Shown piece by piece: positions 9,765 to 21,656 of a stretch of 64,000 nt of DNA. The position numbers and the translations under genes were made by a program. The notes under the pieces are model-generated. The model was not told the origin of the DNA. It saw only the letters and a list, made by a program, of their open reading frames with translations, and ran no database searches. Location of the stretch: assembly GCA_964017145.1 (NCBI GenBank), contig OZ024851.1:1054001-1118000 (forward strand). Reading direction: 5' to 3'. The stretch is from Agrocybe praecox. Its lineage: Eukaryota; Basidiomycota; Agaricomycetes; Agaricales; Agrocybaceae. Position 1 is the stretch's first letter. Every line of letters starts with the position of its first letter.

Positions 9765-12700
9765 ACATGAATGCGTCCTTTTTTTTTTTTGTATTACCCA
9801 ACTTTTGAAATCCCCGTGGATATATGCAGATGATTTTACCAATTGCATAGTAGTGTATGCATAACGTCTCGGTGGCGCAGATTAAATTCATCGTACTGCT
9901 CAGTCCTCGAAGTAACTTCTACACGTACTGATGGTGACTTCCTCGAATGTGTCTGAGAAAGGCTTCCTCAAACTCCATGGCACATTTTCGAATCTTTTTC
10001 TCTGAAGTAATTGCAGCATCCACTTCAGGCTCTGCCTGACTGAGTTTGTGGCTGCCACTGCCCTGGTTAGAGTTTATGGTCTTGCGGAGCCGTAGCGAGA
10101 ATGTTGCACATATTCTCAAATGTTTCCTCGAAAAAAAAAGATTTGCAGAAGCCCAACGATTGGATGTTTGGGATTTTGCTCAGGTCTGTTGGGTTCTCGA
10201 ATCCTGAAGGATATGTCATTAAAAGGCATGGTACCAAAAATCAAATTACTATCGCCACACATTTCCTATTTTTTGAAATTCAAGTTTGTGCAAGGATGCT
10301 GGTTCCTTTTTATGATGTTTGTCATTAATTCGATGTTCCTGACACGCTGCAAGTATGTATGTATGTATCGATAGATTGATTAAAATCAACTCGGGTTACA
10401 GTGATTTTTGTCTACACGTTTTATGAACATGCGGCGGCGGGTGAGCCTCAACGTTGCGTCAACGCGCCTGTGATAAAAGTAGAGTAAGCTAAAAGATAAA
10501 AATAGATCAAAGCTAAAAATAGCTCGTACATCTATTTGTTTTTGTGAATTGATTTGCGACGGACTTCTTTTTTTTTTTTTTTTTTTTTTTTTCAATTCTG
10601 AGGTGCTACTCTTCTCAATTAGCTTCTATCATCCTAACACAAGTTATACTATTCTCTTTAAATGTGTGATACTCCAACTCTCATGAATGATTTTCTTGCA
10701 TTTAATTTCCGTTGATTCGAGTCGATCCACGTGGAGGTTATGCTAGGCAGGCACACATGTACATTGTAAGTACAATTTTGAAGTAAATAGGTGGGTGGGT
10801 AACATGAAGGCGACATGCGGAGATTAATTAATAAGTAAATAAGTATAGGTATATTACTTTGATTCGGACAAAACTAATGTCTAACGGTCTAATCACAATC
10901 AAGCTTCGAAGCAAACTTCAAGGGTCCGATGTATCCAGAATAGACGTGAATGTGAATATCCGAGTCAGTGCAGTGCGTAGCTCCAGAAATCACGGCCAAC
11001 TCATGTAAATAGTACGAGTAACGTTCCTTCAGAATTATAATCCAATACGCCACCTCCTTGATGGGATTATGGATAAGAACTCCAGTGACTCTGCCTCGAG
11101 TGCGGATGTAACTACTACTGGGATAAGCATGGCTCCTATCTAGTGCAATTTACTATGTACATCGTCATCGACAGAGCGATACTATGTACATTGTAGCCTG
11201 AGGGATGACGGGAAGGCCGTCATAGTTGTGGCGCGGTGAGCTGTGACGCACTAAAGCACGTCAAAAGAACCCGTTTATGTCATATAACATACATACAGGC
11301 AGCAATTTTTTGAAGATAAAAATAGAACTGATTGAGAGTATCCCAATGCAATGCAATGTAATGTCGGAACTTGGTACTACATACATATATCTAAGTAAAT
11401 ATTTAATACCTCTACGCAAGTAGACTGGGTCCCAGGGTATCCATCATCCAATGCGCAAATTCCGCCTGATCATGATCATGATGGTTTTTTTAAGTTTTGT
11501 CTACTACTACTATCGTCCGACGAACGCCAACGATGCATTCCGATCGTGTTCGGAAATCCGATTTTGCTGGGAATTATGTTCTTCTTCGCTTCATCTTCTT
11601 ACATACACTTCCTATTAGTTCCTTACTTCACTGCACTCGAAGTTTGAAGCAGAAGGAGTCCGGGTATTAAAAATGTGCGGACCGTATTCCATTTCCGATT
11701 GCACATAATATATGTAATATATATATGCGAATGTGTACCCAGGCCAACCGTTCTACCCCGAATTTCGGATAGAGCTTACCAACCGTTTTTGTGTCGCCGT
11801 CGGGGTTGCATCTACTACTATATTTAGGTGGGTAGGCAGGCAGGCAGCGTAGGCGAGGCCCGTAGACACTGGCAAGTAGGTTCAAAGTTGAACGTTTCAA
11901 CGACTACATACTCACCTGGAGGAGTTAATCCCAAAATAGAGTATGTAATGATACCTCGCTACCTCGCTGGCACCTGGAATGAAAGAACCCGAGTCGTCCT
12001 CGCTACATCGTCGTTCCAATATAGGCGGGTTGGCGTTGTTATTTATAGAATCACAGAAGTTGGAAGGGCCTTCGCGCCGTGTGCGTGTGTATGAGTGATT
12101 TCCATGCGTATACGCGCCTATGATATCATGTAGGTAATAGGGGGTTCTTCTCGAGGCGGAATATTGGGTGGGTTGGTGTCCTGCCCTAGTCCAAGTTGGT
12201 ACATATCATTTCGTGATTTCGTTCGAGGGTGCCATCCAAATCGTACATGTTGGATGAACGGGGGTTTCGGGAGTTGCTGGATCGAGATAGCTTTCGGCTT
12301 TAGTATGTGTATGTACCCAGTAGTGTTGGTTGGTGTTAAGTCGTATACGCCACCCAGGATCAAATGGCGATGAGGTCCTAGCTACATAGGAGATCGATGG
12401 TGCACTGTACATCAGAGAAAGCATTATTCTCAGGTTCATTCAGTCGTTCAGAAGCTGTGCGCTGCGGAGTCCGGACGGCCGTAGCCCACGAATATATGTA
12501 ACGCGAGAGTATCCATCTACGCAGATCAGCTTTAGGCTGCACGCCTGCACTCGTTAGTTATGTGATTACTTAACCGCATCTGGGATATAAGTCAGAACAT
12601 GGCGTAAAAATCCGACCTCGGAACTGAGGAACTGAGGAAAATGCGATGTTGGTTGGTGGTTGTTTTGATGATAATATGATATGTATCGGCGAGCATGGAT

Positions 12701-13008
12701 TATCAAGAGGCTCCTCTTTGTTTTGTTTTTCTTTAAAGGTCTCCGCCGATTCAGTTTAGTATGGCCGTTCGCAGCCGTTCGCAGCTAAATAAAAATATAC
12801 TTACCGCCGTTAAAGCCAGTTCGAAGAAAGCCAGGTGATAAAAAGGAGAAGAACCGTTTTGGGAATGATATGGGAGTGACCGGGGTACCTGCCAATAGTT
12901 GTAACCTTGAGCGTCTCAGTTGTGCCTCTTTCCCTCGTGGACCCAGCATGTCATCGCACTATATAAGCTCGTATACGATCCTATCTTAATTTTATCCTAC
13001 CCACTATA
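9765..13008. other. long intergenic stretch, no gene seen
   Basis: I find no ORF with family signatures or a consistent exon chain in these 3.2 kb. A short minus-strand frame at 9919-10080 (KKIRKCAMEFEEAFLRHIRG) has protein-like composition but no start or splice context. AT-rich simple sequence is common (for example GTATGTATGTATC near 10353-10368 and the T-run at 10568-10592). A 10-bp unit, CGTTCGCAGC, is repeated in tandem at about 12765-12784. A TATA-like ACTATATAAG lies at about 12957-12967, some 45 bp before the next start codon. Confidence 0.6.
10568..10592. repeat. poly(T) run, 25 nt
   Basis: Twenty-five consecutive T. Read on the minus strand it is a poly(A) tract, as left by a retroposed transcript, but no retroelement ORF or target duplication was found next to it. 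It may be a simple homopolymer. Confidence 0.8.
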
Positions 13009-13511
13009 ATGTCTTTCAGGAGCGACAAGTCAGACTCGGACTCGGAATTTGACCATATTACCATCCCCAACGACGCCTACTTTGCTTTTGCTCGTATCAA
13101 GGGCGACGTGTTTCTTATCCAAGGTTCGTATTCTAGTTTCATGACATTCAAGAACCCATTCTAAACCTCATGCAAGCATCATCATCCAGACCCGTCTCCG
13201 CACTCGCAGCTGTTGAAGTGAAAGTCTTCCGACACGAGTTCATCTCCATCTTCCGCTTCTCCGAAACGCGGACCCTGCACCCTGCAGACATATGCATCCT
13301 CGAGCCCATCGACGACCGTCTCACGCGCTATGAGGAAGATAGCGAGACGGTGTTTTTGGCGCGGAATGTGATGGAACGCATGCGTCGGCTGACGGACCCT
13401 CGCTGGAACTTCGGGACGATGGGCAGGAATAGGATCGCCATGGGCCAGAAGCAGTTTCTGCAGCCGGCGGGGTTGGCGATGAAGCACCAGCAACGACAGC
13501 GACAGAGGTAG
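13009..13511 (+). CDS. small hypothetical protein (149 aa)
   Basis: Exons 13009-13123 and 13177-13511, intron of 53 nt. I do not recognise the family. The N-terminus is acidic and Ser-rich (MSFRSDKSDSDSEFDHITIP) and leads into NDAYFAFARIKGDVFLIQ. The middle reads AAVEVKVFRHEFISIFRFSE and LHPADICILEPIDD, followed by a charged helix (RYEEDSETVFLARNVMERMR) and a basic, Gln-rich end. There are no signal peptide or membrane segments. Support is the ATG, matching intron phase, a TATA-like ACTATATAAG about 45 bp upstream and higher GC than the flanks. The acceptor (GCAAG) was chosen because the more obvious CAG 15 nt later breaks the frame; this is the weakest point of the model. Confidence 0.6.
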
Positions 13512-16500
13512 AGGAAAAAGAAAAGGAAAAGGTCTTCCGAGAGAACTGTCTCAGGGAGCCGGCAACGAAATTTTATTCGATGCCATCCACCATAACTAGA
13601 CTCGGTTTATCTCATGGACACGCCCGTATCCATCTTCTTTTCCCGCTGCGGACCAATGCACACACCCACGAGCCATAGAAACCGAACTCCACCTTGTTCG
13701 CTCGCTCTCCGAGTCGCTTCCTTTCCTTTCCTTGGAGCCAGCAGCCATACATGCATATTATCTCACGAACAGCACATTTTGGCCCCCCTTTTTGCATTTT
13801 GCACCCCCGGGCCTCTTTCGTACGTTTTGTAGAATTCCGGTGACTCGCTCGACCTACGACTACGATTACTCAGTACTCACCACGCGCGACCACCAACATT
13901 TTTGCATTTTGCATTTTTGTATTTTTATCATCACATTACATGTATACTTCCATTATATCATCCACCATCAAATCATGATTCATGATTTCACAGCCCCGTT
14001 TTTTCTTGGTTGTTGTCCTTGGAATCCATTACAACATCATGTTTCGATTTTTGTATTTTTGGAAAGACGGGAGGGCATCGACCATCGACATTGATATCAC
14101 CGGCACCCATACCCGTCATTTGTTCGAGATGCCGTGCGATGGATAATCAACCAAAGTATGATTTTTGGATTTTGTGTTTTCATCCCGAGGATTCGACCCG
14201 ACTCGGAGGATTGTCAACGTCAACGTCAACCGGGATGCAGTGATTATTGGCTGGCTATGGGTTTCTGGGGTCGTACGTACGTACAGGCGCGCGTCTGTAG
14301 GTGCGGGCATTGACGTTGATCGATCATCGTGCATGCACGATTCACCGCAAAGACGATTTATGCGTATATTTAAATAACACGATTATTTATGGTATATTAT
14401 ATTCATTCGACGAGCTGAAAGCTGATGGACGTTTTAACTTTTGAGACTAGTAGCCTATGACCGAACCCAGAATAAAACGTTTCGTGCTTTACCAGGAATC
14501 GATATCATGTCTACTGGTAGTCGTTTTTCAATGGAGGACCATGTACGTTACTCTGAGTAAGTAGGCCATTTATTGCTTAGGTCAGATTGGCCTGGAAAGT
14601 ACGCCGTACGCACATGCCTTGACCTGTCATGTCTGGATAAGCCTGATAGGATAGAGACTTTAGAGGCCTATCTAATATATGCATGCCCGACCGGCCGAGT
14701 TCTGCTCAGCTCAGCTGGGGCTCTAGGTGGCTTGGCTTATACATAGATACTAGGTATTGAGTACGAACGTTACGTTGAGCCTGCCCGTGCGTATGTACAC
14801 TTATGTTCCTTGGCGAATAACATAGAGTTTCAAGTGTTGTATTGCGATGTATAGGTATACGACGGTAGTTTTCTTGGGTGTGAAGCTATCCAATGATCCT
14901 GGTTGGATCCTGAGGATGGTCACATTATGCCGAGCCATCATAATAGGTATGCGACGTTAATTATCTTGGGATGTAAAGCTATGCAGTGATCCTGGGGTCT
15001 TCAAGCGTCTCATTATTGTCTGCATATACAGGACTTTAAAGTTGGCAGACCTGCAGACCTGGGCTTGGGAGTTGAGCTTGGGCACTTACTTAGTTACTTA
15101 CCCTCGATCGAGCTCCATTGCCGAAGAAGATTACGATTACCGACACACTTGCAAGCTGCGGCCAGCAGGAAAAGCACATACCCCTTTTAGGTATGTCCCC
15201 TTACCTTCTCACCATTGGCCAAAGTGGAGAACTCTGGCCCTTTCTCTCAGGAAGGGGCCGTGATAAAATCATGATCATGACTGGGCAAGTCAACGTTCCG
15301 TGCTAATGATAGGCAGGTACTAGGTTTAGATCGATCTATCAATAGAAAATACGTATGTAGTAAGAACCGTAGGAAATGACCCTGTGATAAAGCTACCGCT
15401 TGGGTTTCCGAACGAACGACGGAACTCCCATAGCAGGGCTTCCTTCGACTTTCGACCTTCTTTTTCTTTTATCGCTGGTAACCCACGATGATCGCTGTGA
15501 ACGTGATCATCAGCTAGCCCTGGGCCCAGGGACACTGTTTAAGTGACTCTTTGGGTGTAGTATTCGTGCAGTACAGCTCAGGTAGTCGACTAAACTTCGT
15601 ATGTATTAATTTATATCACACTCGATCTGCGTGACTAGGGATATGTAGCTCTAGCCTCTGGAAGCTGGACTCAGTCCGAGCAACACCTGATCGCAAGGAT
15701 TCTGGAAGCTCGGTTCCATCGCTGCCGCCTGTGAAGCTTGTCCGCTAACGATCACAAAAATAACAAATCACGAATCATCTCACCATCCTTTGGAGCGAGC
15801 GAGCGAGCTTCTAGCGTAGAGGACCCCAATGACCTTTTTAGAGCCTGTGACTTTTGCAATTGACTCTGGTTTTTTGGTAAGCGAAATATATGGGTTATGA
15901 GTCTTCGGTCGACTTCTTTATTCAATTCCCGATAGCTACACAATATATGACCAATCGATTGTGGATTTGTCGGTCGTGCGACCATGACAGATGACGATGG
16001 TGGGTAGCTAATATATTCAATTCCTTATCTTATCGGACTCTGGATTTAGGACAGTCTCGGCTGGCAATTCGGAACTGTCCTCCAAGGGGCACGGAATAGT
16101 ACACTGGGAAATTTGTATTTGCATGGATATCTGGTACGTATAACTTTCGGTATATCAGCGTTTGTTTGGAAAGGCTTGTAATAAGTACATACGCCTCGGA
16201 GTTTTATGTTTCTTAAAGATTATCCAATAATGCTGCATGTCACTACGGGTCATAAATAGTGTATATCTTCTATAAAGTATTTTGACTTCTGCTTAGTTAG
16301 CTTATCCTGGACGTGATTAATTTATGTTACAATGTGATTACTTAGTAGGTCAACGCAATTCTGCCGCTGGAATCAACTTTAGAGTTTGAATTAAAGTCGA
16401 CTGTTGCGACTCACGAGAAAAAAAATATTTTATTGATTAGTATGAGGTCAATCCTAGCTTAGGTATGATAGATCTCTAATGTCTAGCATATACTTTGGTA

Positions 16501-16805
16501 TATCGAACATATAAAGAAGCAATTTAGGGGGCGGTCCTGGTCCAGTCGAACGCGTCGTGGGAATTAGGTCACGAGGACAAATCAAGCTGTTATTTGTTTC
16601 GCAAGGACGAACCAAAGAGCTGACACAGCACACCGACGGCAATTGAAACCGTTGGCCGAAGCAGAAAACACGTCACTCGCATCATTTCTCAACGTAGTCG
16701 TAATGCCATCTTGTTCACAATCGCTACATTGAACGCTCTCAGAACAAGAGTACTTCGTAGTACTCATACTTACGAGCTTTACAGAATACTAGACTACCGC
16801 TTAAA
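13512..16805. other. long intergenic stretch, no gene seen
   Basis: These 3.3 kb show no coding region I can support. The first part (to about 14400) is pyrimidine-rich and probably holds the 3' UTR of the small gene. An imperfect repeat lies at 14851-14994 (listed separately). Short simple motifs such as CGTACGTACGTAC (about 14273-14285) and GAGCGAGCGAGC (about 15796) occur. The last few hundred bases presumably contain the Derlin promoter. Confidence 0.55.
14851..14994. repeat. imperfect direct repeat, two units of about 52 bp
   Basis: The block 14851-14902 (ATAGGTATACGACGGTAGTT...CTTGGG...AAGCTATCCAATGATCCTGG) recurs at 14943-14994 (ATAGGTATGCGACGTTAATT...CTTGGG...AAGCTATGCAGTGATCCTGG) with roughly four in five bases conserved. 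No ORF, terminal repeats or duplicated target flanks go with it. It is probably an old local duplication. Confidence 0.55.
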
Positions 16806-17761
16806 ATGGACCAGTTTATTGCAGAACTCAAGAAAATCCCTCCGGTGACGAGGTTCGTGTGTGGATCGTCACTGGCAGTCACCCTTGGGGTGCTCATGAA
16901 GGCCGTGTCGCCGTATACGGTGTTGTTTGTGCCAAGTTACACGTTTGGGAAGCTTCAGGTGGGTTATTTTCCTGTGTTTTCTTGTAGATTTGTGCTTAAA
17001 TGTTATAGCTGTGGCGCCTGCATACGTCCTTCTTTTTGGGAGGTGGGGGACTGAATTGTATCTTTGAGTTCATTATGTTATAGTACGTGTCCTTTGTCTT
17101 TTTCTTCGATTTTGTTGAAAGTCTCATGAGCAATATTATCAGTCGCACTGTGAATGATCTGGAATTAAGATCCTATACAGACCGCTCTTCAGATCTGGCC
17201 TGGCAGCTTTTCTGGGCTTGTGGGTCCATAATCGTACGTCTGAATTTTATCAATACGATGCAGGGCAAGTAACCTCTTCATGCTTTCCAGCTAGCAACGC
17301 GACCCTTGAACTCGTACATCTTCGCTCGCTCTTTACTCCTCTGTCTTGTATATCTCTATTCGGCACTCGCACCCCCGGGTGCCACAACCTCTATCATGGG
17401 CCTCGTCACAGTCCCAATCAAATTCTACCCATATGTCCTAATTGGATTCGACTTGGTTCTGGGGGGACCTTCAACCGCAGCTCAGTCCGTAGCAGGCGCC
17501 GTTGTCGGACATGCGTGGTGGTGGAGTGTTTGGGGCGGACAACTTGGCTCTCAAGGATTGTTGACACAGTATGCTCGCGCCCCGCAGTGGGTGCGCAATT
17601 TTATGGGAGAAAGCAACGCCCCTTCTGCTCCTCCTGCTGGCGGTACAGCGGCGGGTTTGTCGCGCTCTGGAGTACATGTCACAGCACCGAGAGAACATGC
17701 CCGACCTGAGGGCGGTACGACCGGACATAATTGGGGACGTGGCCAAACTCTGGGATCTTGA
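16806..17761 (+). CDS. Derlin (Der1/Dfm1-like ERAD membrane protein)
   Basis: Exons 16806-16958, 17009-17082, 17143-17233, 17291-17761; 262 aa. Derlins are rhomboid-like pseudoproteases of the ER membrane that help retrotranslocate misfolded proteins to the cytosol for degradation. Visible features are IPPVTRFVCGSSLAVTLGV at the start, then the conserved pattern LWRLHTSFFLGGGGLNCIFE spanning the first intron, followed by SSDLAWQLFWACGSIIV, LNSYIFARSLLLCLVYLYSA and FYPYVLIGFDLVLGGPS. No rhomboid catalytic Ser/His pair is evident, as expected for the family. The C-terminal tail is Gly/Pro-rich and ends GHNWGRGQTLGS. The GHxWGxGxxLG form is the SHP box that binds Cdc48/p97. Length fits Derlins (about 210-340 aa). 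Confidence 0.94.
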
Positions 17762-18246
17762 GGAATATTCTTTGAATTGATGATGTTAATTATTGACGTT
17801 TGTATATTTGTTTCTAGATATAAAATGGCAATTTTTTACACACAATCAAACGTATCATGAAAAACTCTTTGGCAAAAACACGCATGAATCTTTTCTGCTC
17901 CCTTGAATTGTTTCCCTCTTCCCCTTTTCTCTCTTACTTCCATAAAGGCTGTGACGAAAACAAGCAATACCTCGAATGTCTGCTCATCTTTGGATATGCC
18001 GCGTTTTTGAGTCGAGCTTTCTGCTCTTCAATAACCGCTGTTCGATTTGGGCTCCTCAGCAGGAAAAAAAGACATGATGAGGGTTCGTATAATTTGCAAA
18101 CTGAGCCTATCCCCTATCCCCCCTTTCTTTTTCTTCCTTTCTTTGGTTGACTGTGCTTGTGCTTTATCTATCACAGAACATATATATTGGGATTATCCAA
18201 TAAAATAGTATGGTCTGTACCTCGCTCGTATCCTTCATGGAGACTG
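17762..18246. other. convergent intergenic region
   Basis: This lies between the 3' ends of the Derlin (+) and the first DUF6533 gene (-). It is AT- and pyrimidine-rich and should hold both 3' UTRs. An AATAAA-type signal is seen near 18199-18204 on the plus strand. No gene is seen. Confidence 0.5.
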
Positions 18247-19975
18247 TCAAACTTCTTCTGCACTTGTTGAATGTCTCCTGTTCATCCTTGCCTGGCTCAC
18301 TGGGTCTTTTCCAAATTCGTCGATTATGCTGTTAGTTTCTTGATTGCTAACAGTTCCCTCTACGTCCCCGACTCCTGTATGTCGGAAGTTGATGGGCTCT
18401 GGATTCCCTGGCTCATTCGCTGATGAGTGCGAGTCTCCGCAAAGCACCTTGTGGTCCCATTCACGAAGATGGAGTATGAAACGCGCTGTCATCAATCCCG
18501 AGATACTAAGGAATCGTTAAAGAGAGGAAAGGTTCAATTGGGATTTTTACTCACGGCAAAGTGAATGCGTTTAATAACCGTTGGATAAAGGACCCATTCT
18601 GGAGTGAGTAATTGGTAAGCCTGATTCATTCCTGATTTCTGTTTTTGGACGCATGCTCACTGGCGCCGTCTGGAAAACAGGAAGGGAAGCGAAAGTAAAT
18701 TAACAAGAATGCAATCTGGTATTTTGATTGTATTTTGCTCACGTTAAGCAAGATTAATGCCCCAAGCGTAAATATTGAGACGAAGCTGTTTCACGGTGAG
18801 GAGCATGGAAACTTGTCAGGGTCGCCGTTATGATTATTGACGGTCAAATTTACCAGAAGTATAAACTTCCTGTATGTACAAGCCTGCATTTTAGCACGTT
18901 TCTTTGGTTGATTCGCTGGGATATACTTGACGTACGTACCTTGTTTCACGATGAGATACCATAATCTCTCTCTTTGTGACTCCGAGTTTTCTAGGACATG
19001 CAACGCCTGCCAGCCTCGAAAGGTCGTGCATATTGCAGACAAGGATTCGTAGACGACCATGAAAATGGCTAGTAGGGACTCCGCTCTGCATGGTTTCTTA
19101 GTCAGGCTAGTAGGTGTTATGAGGAATGCTATGATACCGTATACGTACGTCCGACTACCGGGTCTTCCGACGCAGACGACCCATTTGACGTGGACCTGAA
19201 TGGCAGGAAAAAACATGTAGATGTTCAAATTGGGAGAAACTCCAAAGAATCGGGAGTAGAGCCCGCTCACCGCATCCATGGTTATGATTGCAGCTCCTAA
19301 GGACCCGAAGAACAGGAGGATATGTTTGTCACGCCCGAACATGGCGTATGTCCTGGCTCCCCATATAACTAGTGGTAAAAAAAGAAAGACAGGATCCAGA
19401 GCTTCTTTCATTTTATTGAGTCTGGTCACTCGTGAATTCACGTACCTATAACAGCTGCTCTGCCCACGACACTAAATGCGGAGCAAATTTGATACCCAGC
19501 GTCGCAGCTGCAGTATGAAAGTTGTCAAAATTTAAGGAACACTCGAGAAATATTGTTACTAAATTCGCCGATAATCAGCTCTCAAAAAACGATGCTGTGA
19601 TTCTGGTCCCTGGAGGAAGACGTACGTACCCTTATTCCTGGCAGCTTGTCGGAAAGGGCTAACAAGTAAAGGATATTTGAAACCATAGCATATCGACATG
19701 CAATATACAGGACAGTCGACACAGCCAGTCGTTTTTTCCAGATAAGTTCGACTTCTCTGGTCCATGTCAATGAGTAGTCAAAGAATACTAGAGCTGCATT
19801 CAACTGAAGTGAGTGTGTGCTTTAAGAGTATAGAATATACTGAGTGCTCACCAATACTGGAGTATTGGATGGATGTGCGGATGAATCTGCATTTTTATTA
19901 TTGCGGAAATGAGTATTATCGTAACTTTCTATAAGACAACAATAAGACTTACAGAACTTCGTCTACATGCGTCAT
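18247..19975 (-). CDS. DUF6533 multi-pass membrane protein, copy A
   Basis: Twelve exons on the complement: 19953-19975, 19852-19886, 19622-19793, 19446-19507, 19271-19368, 19149-19195, 18940-19085, 18854-18869, 18743-18785, 18661-18669, 18555-18598, 18247-18505; 317 aa. The N-terminal YSSIALVFFDYSLTWTREVE is the DUF6533 signature of a large Agaricomycete family of about seven-span membrane proteins with no known function. Further spans are AVSTVLYIACRYAMVSNILY, ILLFFGSLGAAIITMDA, LLAIFMVVYESLSAICTTF and LYFCFVSIFTLGALILLN. ARTYAMFGRD is the equivalent of the conserved RxYAL(Y/W) loop. The tail (HLREWDHKV onward) is hydrophilic. Three exons are very short (9, 16 and 23 nt), and the same sizes recur in copy B. 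No disruption is seen. Confidence 0.85.
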
Positions 19976-20656
19976 TTTAGAAAAGAGGTAGAGCAGAACA
20001 AGAAGAGGGAAAGATGTCAAGATGCAGAGATCATGGACTGCTGCCAACTTATACTAGAGTAGCGCTCGTCAGATGCACCACATTCCGACCGGCAGTTTAG
20101 ACGTTTATAATCTCCGTTCACTGCTCCACTGGCACTAAGGACTATCGACGGGCATATACCAAGACTGCTGCGGTAGGCTTTTTGAACATGTATAAAAAGC
20201 TTTCTCTGTCAACGATATGTCCACGAAGCTCGAACACATGTCTGTTGGATAACGATAACCCGAGAAGTGCGCAATGGTGAGATAGCCGGTCAGCTTACTA
20301 GTTTGTTGTAAGTTTAGAGAAGGATCATGTAAGAAAAGGCTTGCGAACTTGCATTAGCTTTGTGTACGACACGTTGGTGACCGGTAAATATAGAGAGCCA
20401 ATAAGGCACAATCTCGGCAGCAGCAGCATTAAACTATACGTTCGAGGGTGGAAAAAATTATCACTCAGGGGTTGAACAGGCTTACGATTGTCCATAGACT
20501 CTAGTATGGGCGCTAATATACTGCCTATTTGCCTGACGGGGGTAAATCAACGGTGGTTCGTTGTCACACGGGCCAAACATACCCAATTGTAGTTTGGTCC
20601 GTCTCGGTAAATCAGTGGGTCGTCCCCTCATATTGCCTACAATCTCCTCTTCCAAC

Positions 20657-20980
20657 TTAATTGGTTTCTTGAACATTCCGAGAAACACGTAAGTGCAGGC
20701 TCCGGATAATTGAACCGTTATTCCATCTCTCTATTCTCGCTTGTCTCAGGAATTCCCAAATTAATCGATCGATTAAGTCTACATACCCAAAGTTCTGATT
20801 ATTGATCTCCAAGTTTTCTTTATCAGAATTTTTTTGGAACGCCTGCAATTTAATATTACTTACATGTTTTGGCTTGCTTAGTCCCAGAGACTTCAAGAGG
20901 CAAAGAGATTGCCGGCCTTGTTTGTCATGACCGTAGAGTGCGTAAGCTCGCATTCCCAAAATAGCTAAATATCATGAACG
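20657..20980 (-). pseudogene. decayed third DUF6533 copy (fragment)
   Basis: Between the two intact copies the minus strand reads LGMRAYALYGHDKQGRQSLC near 20955-20890. This corresponds to the conserved RxYAL(Y/W) loop of DUF6533 proteins (ARTYAMFGRD in copy A, ARTYAIFNKS in copy B). Flanking sequence from about 20100 to 21260 contains no complete exon chain, so this looks like a relic of a third tandem member. The extent of the relic cannot be fixed without an alignment. Confidence 0.45.
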
Positions 20981-21656
20981 TTTGTTCAAACTTCAAACTT
21001 TTAAAAACCGGTCTCAATTTACCGGTCCGCTCTGCGTGTCCCAAAAATAGGCTCTCACCTTCCAAAATTGGAAAGTCCAATTTATGTAGCTATTTTTAAC
21101 GTCTCTGCCTTCAGGTCCCAACCTGTTCAATCACTCGCGGCACACAGTTAAGTTGATTGCATCATGTACAGCTTAGATAACAATTTCCTGAATATCATAC
21201 GTCGACGCCCATGCGGCACTGAACCGTATATTTACCAAGAATACATTCAGCGCCAGTAGGGAGACGGCGATATGGTATAAGTATGTGCACTAAATAATGA
21301 TGATCTAAGCTGCTGCTCCAAGACGTCAAACCAATTTAGTGTCATTGGGCTAGCCTTGTAATAACCCATACATTCGGAGTATATAAAGTAGTGCTACAGG
21401 GCCCTGAAGCTGAAGGTTTATCAGCCGGGTAAGCAGTTGTACATGTATATGTAGGCCACTGCTACTTAGCGACTATCAACAGACACCCCCCAATCTGTGC
21501 ATCAAACGCATTGCCTACTAATGTGTCTCTGAAATGTTGCGTGCTTGGATGTAGTAGTAGGAACCATTTTGACTGTTGGCCATCTTGGATCGAGTCTACG
21601 TAGCGCTAGCTGCACCTAGTAGAAATGGAATTTGGGACCAAACGACCTGTATTGAG

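Noticed and set aside
10568..10592. Poly(A) tail of a retrotransposon on the minus strand
   Set aside because: No retroelement coding sequence or target duplication beside it; a simple homopolymer explains it.
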